Shown piece by piece: positions 16,964 to 26,551 of a stretch of 64,000 nt of DNA. The stretch lies in assembly GCA_033763935.1 (NCBI GenBank), contig JANRJO010000102.1:17976-81975 (forward strand). Reading direction: 5' to 3'. Below the pieces are notes generated by a model. The model did not search any database. It was not told the DNA's origin and worked only from the letters and a program-made list of their open reading frames with translations. This stretch comes from DALYJJ01 sp033763935. Its GTDB lineage: Bacteria; Acidobacteriota; Terriglobia; Bryobacterales; Bryobacteraceae. The position numbers and the translations under genes were made by a program. Numbering within the stretch: position 1 is the stretch's first letter; every line of letters begins with the position of its first letter.

Positions 16964-17619
16964 ATGAATCCTGGATTATTCGACTGGGACGATGACGCGC
17001 CGGTTACACCGAAGGAGCAGAAACGGAAAGTCGTGTTCTTTCCCTTCGGGGCGAGTGTAGAAGGATTTCCGGGGCACTACACGTATCCGAACCGATTCGA
17101 GGATGTGCACCAGGATCCGATCAAGTCGTGGCAGAACGTAGCGGCAACGGTGTTTGCGGACGATAACAGCAATAAGAAGACCCTGACCTTGGGAATGCTG
17201 AGCACGGGCAAAGACACGCTGTACATTATGGGGCAGTGTGCGCCGGGGTCAGAGCATCTCCACTCGCTGAACACGAAACACAAGATTGACGCGCCCGGGA
17301 TCGTGGCCTTGTTGAAAGGCTACTTGAAGACGGAGTTCGCGGGCAAGGTGAAGGTGTACGCGTGTCATTCGGCGACGGGAGGCGCCTCGCCTCGGCGGCG
17401 GAGTCGTTCGCGAAGCGCCTGGCGGACTTGATGCGTGCCGCGGGCTATACGAAGTGCAAGTACATCGGGTACAACGCACAAGTATCGGGGTTCGCCACGA
17501 AGGCGTATAAGGGCGACGCTAACATGAAGGACTCGAGCGGGCAGCATAAGTGGACGATGAGCGGCGACAAAGCGGGCCAGCGGGCGAGTGCTTCGCAGGT
17601 GGAGATACCGATCGGGTAA
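16964..17619 (+). pseudogene. frameshifted protein, possibly caspase-fold (clan CD) peptidase-like
   Basis: Frame one starts at ATG 16964 (MNPGLFDWDDDAPVTPKEQK) and runs through VVFFPFGASVEGFPGHYTYP, DTLYIMGQCAPGSEHLHSLN and KVKVYACHSATGG, then degenerates into Arg/Ser repeats and stops at 17431. A second frame, offset by -1, takes over at about 17375-17385 with GRRLASAAESFAKRLADLMR, AAGYTKCKYIGYNAQVSGFA and ends ...QVEIPIG at 17619. Joined, these make one plausible ~215-residue protein. The pattern strand-(GxC/H)-...-YACHSA followed by FAKRLA resembles clan-CD cysteine peptidases such as C80 toxin autoprocessing domains, but the usual GHG histidine is GQC here. Family assignment is weak; the frameshift is clear. 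Confidence 0.5.
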
Positions 17620-17759
17620 GCCGGCGGGCTAGGGGGCGTACAGGCCGTGGGGGAGAGAATGGTAAGCGCCGGTTTGCGGCGTCAGGAATGGAGAGGACGA
17701 ATCAGCCTGTTACGAAAAGAGCTGTTCGCCCAGGGGGTCTGCCGCTATACTGCGAGGAC

Positions 17760-18296
17760 ATGGCTCTGGCAACCGTAGTCAACAACAATACTCAGATCGG
17801 CGGCAACGGCGTATGGACGGACCCGAATGGACATCCGCCGTACAACTTTGCGACGTCGTGCCATTTCGCGACGTGCTACTGGGCGTTTCTGGATGAGTTC
17901 GGCCGCGTGCCAACACAGGCCGAGTTGCTGAAGATCGGCAGCGCGCAGACGTTTATCAGCGGGCTGCTTCCCCATGCAACCCGATTGAACCGGCCGGGCG
18001 CAGGAAGTCTGATGTTGACGCAAGGCTCCGCGCTGCTGTTCGTGGACGGCAACGTGGCAGGACATTCCTGCATCGCCACAGCGGCGCAGACCGTGGCCGG
18101 TTACAACCAGATGGGCTGGTACACGCTGGGCGGCGTGGATCACGGGTTTTCAACGCACACCACCAACATGTTGATGTGGGGAGCGGGCGGAAATGCGAGC
18201 CGGGTGCGCCGGACGCAGTCGGCTGGTTGGTACGAGCTCTACTCTTTGCCAGAGGCTGTTTTGAGGGCGTCGGTTCGCGGTAAGGTTCAGGGATGA
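17760..18296 (+). CDS. unknown protein, 178 aa
   Basis: I do not recognise this protein. It begins MALATVVNNNTQIGGNGVWT at ATG 17760 and has no signal peptide. It contains ATSCHFATCYWAFLDEFGRV, then ALLFVDGNVAGHSCIATAAQ, GGVDHGFSTH and SAGWYELYSL. The spaced Cys, His and Asp residues could suit a papain-like or amidase-like catalytic centre, which is a guess. Its stop overlaps the ATG of the selenoprotein (ATGA), so the two are probably co-translated. It follows the frameshifted gene at 16964 with 140 bp between them. Confidence 0.6.
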   Translation: MALATVVNNNTQIGGNGVWTDPNGHPPYNFATSCHFATCYWAFLDEFGRVPTQAELLKIGSAQTFISGLLPHATRLNRPGAGSLMLTQGSALLFVDGNVAGHSCIATAAQTVAGYNQMGWYTLGGVDHGFSTHTTNMLMWGAGGNASRVRRTQSAGWYELYSLPEAVLRASVRGKVQG

Positions 18297-18886
18297 TACC
18301 GATGTTCCTGCCGGCCGTAGAAGCCGGGGCGAAGCCGGAGAGTGCTTATACGAAGCTGATTGAGGCGTGCCGGGGGCGGGGGGCGAGCTACCCGCAGATC
18401 TGGCATTTATTTGCGTACAAGCCGGAGGCGACGCAGCATTTGGAGCGGTTCACGCACGAGGTCATGCGGGGGCCGTCTCCGCTATCGGCGGGGTTTCGTG
18501 AGTTAATTGCGGCGATGACGTCGGCTCGGAATGCGTGCCCGTTCTGAACGAAGGCGCACGCCGCGGTCGCGGCGTACTTGTTGGGGGATGAGGGGGTGGT
18601 GGGCTCGGTGCTGGAGGGGTTGGACGGGGCGCGGGTCACTGAGCCCGAGCGCGCGCTCCTGCAGTTTGTGGAGAAGGTGAACGCGGAGTCGCCGGAGATT
18701 GGGCCGTCCGATATTGCCGTGTTGCACGAAGCGGGATGGACGGACGAGGCGATTTATGACGCTTTGACGGTGTGTGCGCTCTTCAACTTCTATAACCGGT
18801 GGATCGATGCGTCAGGGGTACATCCGATGACGGAGGAGGAACACCGGGCGGCGGCTCCGAGGATGGCGGGCGGCTACCTCCGGTAG
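18293..18886 (+). CDS. AhpD/carboxymuconolactone decarboxylase-family selenoprotein
   Basis: Two collinear reading frames in the same frame are separated by a single TGA at 18545-18547. Read through as selenocysteine they give a 197-residue peroxidase-related protein. The first part ends GFRELIAAMTSARNACPF, and the second begins TKAHAAVAAYLLGDE. The AhpD/CMD active-site motif is E...S-x-x-N-x-C-x-x-C-x-x-x-H, so TGA replaces precisely the second, resolving cysteine: Cys82-Pro-Phe-Sec85-Thr-Lys-Ala-His89. The downstream half keeps the family's helices (YDALTVCALFNFYNRWIDAS). A hairpin with a GGTC apical loop follows 20 nt later. Likely a thiol/selenol peroxide-reducing enzyme. AhpD-like selenoproteins are known in bacteria, to my knowledge including Solibacter relatives. 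It overlaps the preceding gene by 4 bp. Confidence 0.85.
18558..18575 (+). promoter_or_regulatory. selC-independent element (SECIS): bacterial SECIS-like hairpin
   Basis: Perfect 7-bp stem ACGCCGC / GCGGCGT enclosing the tetraloop GGTC. The loop starts 20 nt after the T of the in-frame TGA (18545), within the spacing expected for SelB-recognised bacterial SECIS elements, which carry guanines at the first loop positions, as in the GGUCU loop of E. coli fdhF. This supports selenocysteine insertion rather than a nonsense mutation. Confidence 0.75.
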
Positions 18887-19269
18887 TCTGGCAGAAGCGG
18901 CGGGCCATGGCTAGGGAGCAGGCCTCACGCTGGTCGGATGTACTCCGCGGTACCCCGTTCTACAGTTTGTCTGTGGGAGCCGAGTTCCGGCAGGTTCGCT
19001 TGAAACCGGGGCGAGGTGACGCTGCCCCCGAACCTCGAGTACAACGTGGAACCCGGATATAGCTTCGTCGGCACATTCCGGTCACTGGGAAGCCCGACGG
19101 TGATTGAGCACGATTTTGGCCCTTACGCGGGGGTATGGGCCGAAAGCAGAAGCGCGATCAAGTTTCGGGAGTGGACGGTAAGCGGCGCGGGCGTGTGGCT
19201 GGCGAAGCGCAGGTGGCAGGAGCGGCAGGATCGAAGGGACGGATCGAGGCGGGGTGCGAAGACTGAGGC
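18887..19269. other. intergenic stretch, possible gene debris
   Basis: About 380 bp between the selenoprotein and the CoA-transferase, which converge here. Short plus-strand frames exist (from 18907, MAREQASRWSDVLRG; from GTG 19016, LPPNLEYNVEPGYSFVGTFR) that look more protein-like than random. Neither has a domain I can name, and they are in different frames. A decayed gene is possible but unproven. Confidence 0.35.
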
Positions 19270-19294
19270 GGCGCGGGTCGCAATGACCCGCGCC
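19270..19294 (-). terminator. strong hairpin after the transcarboxylase/mutase operon
   Basis: Perfect 10-bp inverted repeat GGCGCGGGTC / GACCCGCGCC with a 5-nt loop, 15 bp beyond the CoA-transferase stop. There is no clear U-tract. Its position at the end of the nine-gene run and the convergent upstream gene support a terminator that may act in both directions. Confidence 0.65.
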
Positions 19295-19309
19295 AGTTGT
19301 CGGCCCGGC

Positions 19310-20803
19310 TTACTTCCGCCAGTCTTCCCAGACGACGTTGCGCATGTCGCCGTCGCGGGCGAACTGGCGGTGCATGGCGAAGGCGAGGGAGAGGGACTGC
19401 GGGGTGTGGCCCTTCTTCACGAGGTCGAGGTAGTCGAGTAGCTGCGGGCGGAAGTCGGGGTGGGCGCAGTTGTGGATGATGAGTTGGGCGCGCTCGTGGG
19501 GGTCTTTGCCGCGGAGGTCGGCGACGCCCTGTTCGGTGGCGACGATCTGGACGCTGTGCTCGCTGTGATCCATGTGGGTGACGGTGGGCACGATGGTGGA
19601 GATCTTGCCGCCTTTCGCCGTTGACGGACAACTGAAGATGGACAGGTAAGCGTTGCGGGTGAAGTCGCCCGAGCCGCCGATGCCGTTCATCATCTGTCGT
19701 CCAAGGACATGGGTGGAGTTCACGTTTCCGAAGAGGTCGACTTCGAGGGCGGTGTTCATGGAGATGATGCCGAGGCGGCGAACGATCTCGGGGTGATTGG
19801 AGATCTCCTGCGGGCGCATGATGACGCGGGGGCGGAAGAACTCGAGGTTATCCGTGATGCGCCGCATCATTTCCGGCCCTAGGGTGAAGGCGCACGTGGA
19901 GGCGAAGCGGCAGCGTCCGCTCTCGAGCAGGCCGACGACGGAGTCCTGAAGAACTTCCGTGTACATGACAAAGTCGGGGATCTCCTTGGCGCGGCCGAGA
20001 GCGCCGAGGACCGAATTCGCAATATCGCCGACGCCGGACTGGAGCGGCAGGAAGTCTTTCGGGATGCGGCCGGCGCGCATTTCACAGATGAGGAACTGGG
20101 CGACGTTCTGTCCGATTCGATCGGTGGTAGGGGTGGAGTCGCAGAAACTGCCGCACTCGTCTTCGAGGTCGGTGTGCACGATACCGGCGATCTTGGAACG
20201 GGGGACGGTGACGAGCGGGGAGCCGGCGCGGTCGCTCACGCTGTAGATCGGGATTTCGCGACGCGTGGGGGGATCTTCGGGCTCGAAGATGTCGTGCATG
20301 CCGAGAAGCGCGGGCGGGTGCTTGGCGTTCAGTTCGATGAGGATCTTCTCGGCGCGGTTCAGGAAGGTAGGTGATGCGCCGACGGATGTGGTGAGGACAA
20401 TGCCGCCCCCGGCGGTGACGTCGGCAGCTTCCACGATGGCCCAATGCACTGGCCCGAGGAAGCCGTAGCGAACAGCCTGCGGGAGCACGCTGAGATGCAT
20501 GTCGAAGAACTTCACGCTGCCGTCGTTGATCTGGCTGCGCAGGAGCGAGTCCGACTGGTAGGGCGTACGGAAGCTGATGGCCTTCGCTTTCGCCAGCGCG
20601 CCGTCGAGCGAGGCGCCGGTGGACGCGCCGGTAAGCACGCCGATCTTGAAGTCGCGGCCGGCGGCATGTTCGGCTTCGGCTTTGGCGGCAATGGCGAGGG
20701 GGATGGCTTTGGCTGCGCCGGCAGGCGTAAATCCGCTGAAGCCGATGGTGTCGCCGTGCTTAATAAAGGAAGCGGCTTCTTCGGGTGTGAGCGTAGGAAA
20801 CAC
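19310..20803 (-). CDS. acetyl-CoA hydrolase/transferase family, likely succinate/propionyl-CoA:CoA transferase
   Basis: Class I CoA transferase of the Cat1/AarC/ScpC type, 497 residues, the normal length. Motifs visible are GFSGFTPAGAAKAIP near the N-terminus, GVGDIANSVLGAL and YTEVLQDSVV, whose Glu is the probable acyl-glutamyl catalytic residue, then VRRLGIISMNTALEVDLFGN and TEQGVADLRGKDP. Start GTG 20803 is chosen because AGGAGG lies just upstream inside the end of meaB; upstream extensions lack the family. Next to mutase and epimerase genes it most likely exchanges CoA between propionyl-CoA and succinate, closing the propionate cycle without ATP cost; acetyl-CoA:succinate transfer is the alternative. 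Confidence 0.9.
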   Translation of the reverse strand: MFPTLTPEEAASFIKHGDTIGFSGFTPAGAAKAIPLAIAAKAEAEHAAGRDFKIGVLTGASTGASLDGALAKAKAISFRTPYQSDSLLRSQINDGSVKFFDMHLSVLPQAVRYGFLGPVHWAIVEAADVTAGGGIVLTTSVGASPTFLNRAEKILIELNAKHPPALLGMHDIFEPEDPPTRREIPIYSVSDRAGSPLVTVPRSKIAGIVHTDLEDECGSFCDSTPTTDRIGQNVAQFLICEMRAGRIPKDFLPLQSGVGDIANSVLGALGRAKEIPDFVMYTEVLQDSVVGLLESGRCRFASTCAFTLGPEMMRRITDNLEFFRPRVIMRPQEISNHPEIVRRLGIISMNTALEVDLFGNVNSTHVLGRQMMNGIGGSGDFTRNAYLSIFSCPSTAKGGKISTIVPTVTHMDHSEHSVQIVATEQGVADLRGKDPHERAQLIIHNCAHPDFRPQLLDYLDLVKKGHTPQSLSLAFAMHRQFARDGDMRNVVWEDWRK

Positions 20804-20804
20804 T

Positions 20805-21828
20805 TTACTGATCCTCCTGGGGATGAAAGAGCGAGAGAAGTTCCCGGGCGGCAGCGAAGGGGGTGGCATGGCCTTCGCGTACGGCCTTCTCGAGTTGCGG
20901 GAGACGGGCGGCGACGCGGCGGTCGCCGCGGAACAGATGTTCGAGGCCGAGCGCGAGGAGTTCGCGGAGCCAAGCGAGGGCCTGGACGGCGCGGCGCTCC
21001 TCGAGCAGACCTTTCGATTCGAGGTGGGTGCGGTGTTCTAGCACCATCTGCCAGATGTCCGCGATGCCCGTTCCTTCGAGCGCGGAGCACGTGAGGACGC
21101 GCGGGCGCCAGCCGTCGGGCGTGGGTGGGAAGAGGCGCAGGGCGCTTGCGTACTCGACGCGGGCGCGTTCGGCGCGCGGCTTACCGTCGCCGTCGGCCTT
21201 ATTCACGGCCATGCCGTCGATCATTTCGATGATGCCCCGCTTGATGCCCTGGAGCTCGTCGCCGGCGCCGGCGATCATGAGCAGCAGGAAGAAGTCGGTC
21301 ATGGAGCGGACGGCGGTTTCGCTTTGGCCGACGCCGACGGTTTCGACGAGGATGTTTTTGTAGCCGGCGGCTTCACAGAGCAGGATGGTTTCGCGGGTGC
21401 GGCGGGCGACGCCGCCCAGATGGCCGCGGGAGGGAGAGGGGCGGATGAAGGCATGGTCCTGGACGGCGAGGCGCTCCATGCGAGTCTTGTCGCCGAGGAT
21501 GCTGCCGCCGGAGAGGGGGCTGGAGGGGTCGACGCTGAGCACGGCGACCTTCTCGCCGCGATCGCGGATGAGGTGCATGCCGAGGGTGTCGATGAAGGTG
21601 CTCTTCCCCGCCCCGGGTACGCCGGTGATGCCGACGCGGAGGGCGCGGCCGGTGTGGGGGAGGACGGCGTCGAGCACGTGGGCGGCGAGTTGGGCGTCAG
21701 CGGGGAGGTCGCTTTCGATGACGGTGATGGCGCGGGCGAGGGTGACCCGGCTACCGGAGAGGATGCCGTCGATGTACTGTTGGGGCTCGAGCCGGCCGCG
21801 GCGATGGCGGCCGGCGTGAGGTTTCGAA

Positions 21829-21836
<8 letters not shown>
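20805..21836 (-). CDS. meaB: methylmalonyl-CoA mutase-associated GTPase MeaB
   Basis: A G3E-family P-loop GTPase that protects and reloads adenosylcobalamin mutases. The Walker A is GITGVPGAGKST, followed by SVDPSSPLSGGSILGDKTRM, the signature of MeaB/ArgK, and ILVETVGVGQSE (G3 region) and NKADGD (G4). The frame is open far upstream but only as shadow of the mutase gene. TTG 21836, overlapping the mutase stop by 8 bp, gives 343 residues, a normal MeaB length. The start is therefore likely but not certain. It is followed 1 bp later by the CoA transferase. Confidence 0.93.
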
Positions 21837-23972
<2,136 letters not shown>

Positions 23973-23976
<4 letters not shown>

Positions 23977-25325
23977 CGAATGGGCTCCTGGTCGAGCTTT
24001 GGCAGCCCGAGTTTGTCCTGCCATTCCGTGAGAGTGTCGACGGCGTTGCTCAAGAGGTGCACGAAACCGGCGACGCCGGCGCCCTTGAGGGCGTCGATTT
24101 GGTCTTTCGGATTCCCGGCGACAAGAACGGGCGCTTCTGTTTGAGGGATGACGTCCAAGGCCAGGCCGAGGTACTCGGGGTCCGAACTGCAGAGGACGAT
24201 GAGGTCTGCGTGCTCCAGCGTGTCGCTTTCCACAATGTCGAAGCCGGCGCAGCCAAAGAAGTTGAGGCAGAATTGAGCGCGGGCCATGCGCATCTTGACA
24301 TCGCCGCGTTTCAGGAGAAGGACCTTCGGATAGCGGCCGTTGGCTTTTGCGTAGCGAAGGGTGCGGTTGCGGATGTTCTCGAAAGGCTGAGCCAGGCGCC
24401 AACGGGCGGGGATGATGCCCGAGGCGGGCGTCTTCTCCATGGTGTTGGGATAGTTGTTGACGCCGACGAGCGTACGGCGACGGGAGGCGACGGCCTTCTC
24501 TTTGGCTGTTCGGGAGGCGGCGATGGCGGCTTCGATAGCGGGCTTTGCCGCGGTAAAACCGCCCTGGGCTTCTACTTGTTGGAAGAGCTTCCAGGCTTCC
24601 TGAGCGAGGGAGTGGGTGAGGGATTCGACGTAATAGGAGCCGGCGGCCGGGTCGGCGACCTTGTCAATGTGCGCTTCCTCTTTGACGATGTGGTGGACGT
24701 TGGCGGCGAGGTGGCTGTCGAAGCCGTACGCTTCCACAGTGAGCGCGTCGCAGCCGCCGATGGCGGCGGAGAGCGCTTCGGTGGTGACGCGGAGCAGATT
24801 CGTGTAGGGATCGAACAGGCTCTTGTTGGAGCGAGCGGTGCGGGCGTAGATGGCGACGGGTTCCGTAGCGCCGAAGGCCTGGGCAACCTGCTGCCATAGC
24901 AGGCGGGCAGCGCGGAGCTTGGCGATCTCGAAGAAGTAGTTGGAGCCGATGGCGAAGACGAAGGCGGGTTTGCTTCCGTTCGCGAGTTGCTCGACGGCGG
25001 CGGAAAGGGCGTAGGCGAGTTCCTGAACGGCCGTCGCGCCCTGGTCATGCCACTCGTCGGCGCGGACGGCGTTGTCGGGGAGAGCGCCATCCTGGACAAT
25101 GGCCCACCCGGCCGGAATGCCGACGGGAGCGGTAACACCAGCGGCGTCTTCCCGGCGGTAGTAGGGGCGGACGGCGAGGCCCTCGTCGGTGCGCCAGACG
25201 AGTTTCTTCTCGTAGTCGGCGCCCTTGAGGTCTTTCTGGATGGCGGCTTCCCAGGCGGCGGTGGGCGCCGGCGGGAAGTCGGCGGCGAGGTGGAGGATTT
25301 CGGCCCCGGGTGTCGGGTCAGTCAT
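23973..25325 (-). CDS. mutA: methylmalonyl-CoA mutase small subunit
   Basis: A 450-residue paralogue of the catalytic subunit that stabilises the heterodimer. It keeps the barrel signature (FVFAIGSNYFFEIAKLRAAR; DPAAGSYYVESLTHSLAQEA) but its C-terminal Rossmann-like domain lacks the DxHxxG cobalamin motif, as is usual for MutA. It is shorter than classical ~600-residue small subunits, so the N-terminal region is compact. Start ATG 25325 overlaps the epimerase stop by 8 bp. Confidence 0.92.
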
Positions 25326-25788
25326 GGCCGTTGCCCTCCTGCACGACTTCCATGAGGTAGCCGAAGGCGGCTGTCTCGGTGGTCTTCGGGTGGACGAAGA
25401 AGACCTTGGTGCCACGGGAGCCGCTGCGGGGGGCCGCGTCGATGATCTTGAACCCGTGCTGCTTCATGTAGTCGAAGGCCTGCTGGATGTTCTCCACGCG
25501 GAAAGCCACGTGGGCGAAGCCGCCGCGGCCGCCCGACTTCTCGATCTGCTTCGCGACGGGGGAATCGGCGGTCAGCGGTTCGAGGAGTTGGACGAGGTTC
25601 GGCCCGTCACCCACCTGAAGGAGGACCTCGCGGACCTGGTCCGTGCCCAGGACGTCTTCGCGGTGCTTCTCTTCAAAGCCGAGGGCCTTGTACGCGTTGA
25701 CGTGGGCTTCGAGTTCGCCCTGCTTGACGGCGATGGCCACGTGGTCAAAGAACAGAAAGCCGGGAATCTGTTTGATGTCGTTCTCCAT
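25318..25788 (-). CDS. mce: methylmalonyl-CoA epimerase
   Basis: Interconverts (S)- and (R)-methylmalonyl-CoA. A 156-residue vicinal-oxygen-chelate fold with two betaalphabetabetabeta modules. Metal ligands are visible as His in FFDHVAIAV, Gln/Glu in NLVQLLEPL, His in GGFAHVAFRV and Glu in GYLMEVVQE. Start ATG 25788 overlaps the biotin-carrier stop (TAATG). Confidence 0.94.
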   Translation of the reverse strand: MENDIKQIPGFLFFDHVAIAVKQGELEAHVNAYKALGFEEKHREDVLGTDQVREVLLQVGDGPNLVQLLEPLTADSPVAKQIEKSGGRGGFAHVAFRVENIQQAFDYMKQHGFKIIDAAPRSGSRGTKVFFVHPKTTETAAFGYLMEVVQEGNGHD

Positions 25789-26189
25789 TACTCGAACTCC
25801 ACGACGACCTGTCCGGCCTGGACGCTATCGCCGCCATTGACGTTGACCTTGGCGATCTTGCCGGCGACGGGTGCGGTGATGTTGGTCTCCATCTTCATCG
25901 CTTCGAGCACGATGAGAATGTCGCCCGGCTGAATGGACTGCCCCGGCTGGGCGGCGACCTTGACGACGATGCCGGCGATGGGGCTGCGGCAGACTTTGTC
26001 CTCGTTTACAGGCGCGCCGCCGCCGTTAGCAGAGGGCGCGGGCGCGACGGGCGCGGCGGCGGGGAGCCGGACGCTGGCGGGCTCGACGGGATAACCGCGG
26101 TAGGGGGACGCGGCGGCGGGGGCCTCCGACTCGCTGGCCTCGACTTCGACTTCGTAGGTTTTGTCTTCGACGGTAATCTTGAGTTTCAC
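25788..26189 (-). CDS. biotin carboxyl carrier protein (transcarboxylase 1.3S type)
   Basis: A 133-residue carrier: N-terminal strand segment MKLKITVEDKTYEVEVEASE, an Ala/Pro-rich swivel linker (about residues 22-66), then a biotinyl domain with the EAMKMET motif whose Lys is biotinylated, flanked by SPIAGIVVKV and APVAGKIAKV. GTG start at 26189 with AGGAG upstream. It carries CO2 between the 12S and 5S enzymes encoded just upstream. Length and layout match the 1.3S subunit of propionibacterial transcarboxylase. Confidence 0.93.
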   Translation of the reverse strand: MKLKITVEDKTYEVEVEASESEAPAAASPYRGYPVEPASVRLPAAAPVAPAPSANGGGAPVNEDKVCRSPIAGIVVKVAAQPGQSIQPGDILIVLEAMKMETNITAPVAGKIAKVNVNGGDSVQAGQVVVEFE

Positions 26190-26198
26190 TTGGGGCTC

Positions 26199-26537
26199 CT
26201 AGTGCAAACGATGCGAGGCCTGGATGCTGACTCGCCCTTCCTGGGCCCAGGCTCGCGAGGAGATGAGGCGGACACTGCGGATATGCGCGCGGTCGCCGAG
26301 GAAGGCGGCCACGGCCGCTGAGATCACGAGCAGGATCTCCTCGCTGATCGGCTCGGTGGGGGACGGCTGCGGGGCAGGTGCGGCAACGGGCCGCGGGGGG
26401 GCGGCAGGCTGCGGGACCGGATCGGGCCGCGGGGGGCTTACCTGCGCTTCGAGCCTCGCGAGGCGCGCGGTGAGCTCCGCGACCTGCGCGCGGAGCTCGT
26501 CGATGGTCTGCGTCACGTCGATGGTTTCGCTCATCAT
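26199..26537 (-). CDS. small carboxylase-associated protein, 112 aa
   Basis: Sits between the 12S-type carboxyltransferase and the biotin carrier (gaps 14 and 9 bp). It has an N-terminal coiled coil (DELRAQVAELTARLARLEAQ), a Pro/Ala/Gln linker (about residues 35-63), and a conserved C-terminal block EEILLVISAAVAAFLGDRAH followed by IRSVRLISSRAWAQEGRVSI and QASHRLH. That C-terminal block resembles small subunits accompanying biotin-dependent decarboxylase/carboxyl-transferase complexes in other bacteria; no membrane helix is present, so it is not an OadG-type anchor. A scaffolding role holding subunits together is inferred. Confidence 0.75.
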   Translation of the reverse strand: MMSETIDVTQTIDELRAQVAELTARLARLEAQVSPPRPDPVPQPAAPPRPVAAPAPQPSPTEPISEEILLVISAAVAAFLGDRAHIRSVRLISSRAWAQEGRVSIQASHRLH

Positions 26538-26551
26538 GTTGGCCTCTTGCT

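Noticed and set aside
18545..18547. TGA as simple nonsense mutation or gene end
   Set aside because: Exact replacement of an active-site Cys, open frame beyond it and a SECIS-like hairpin make selenocysteine the better explanation.
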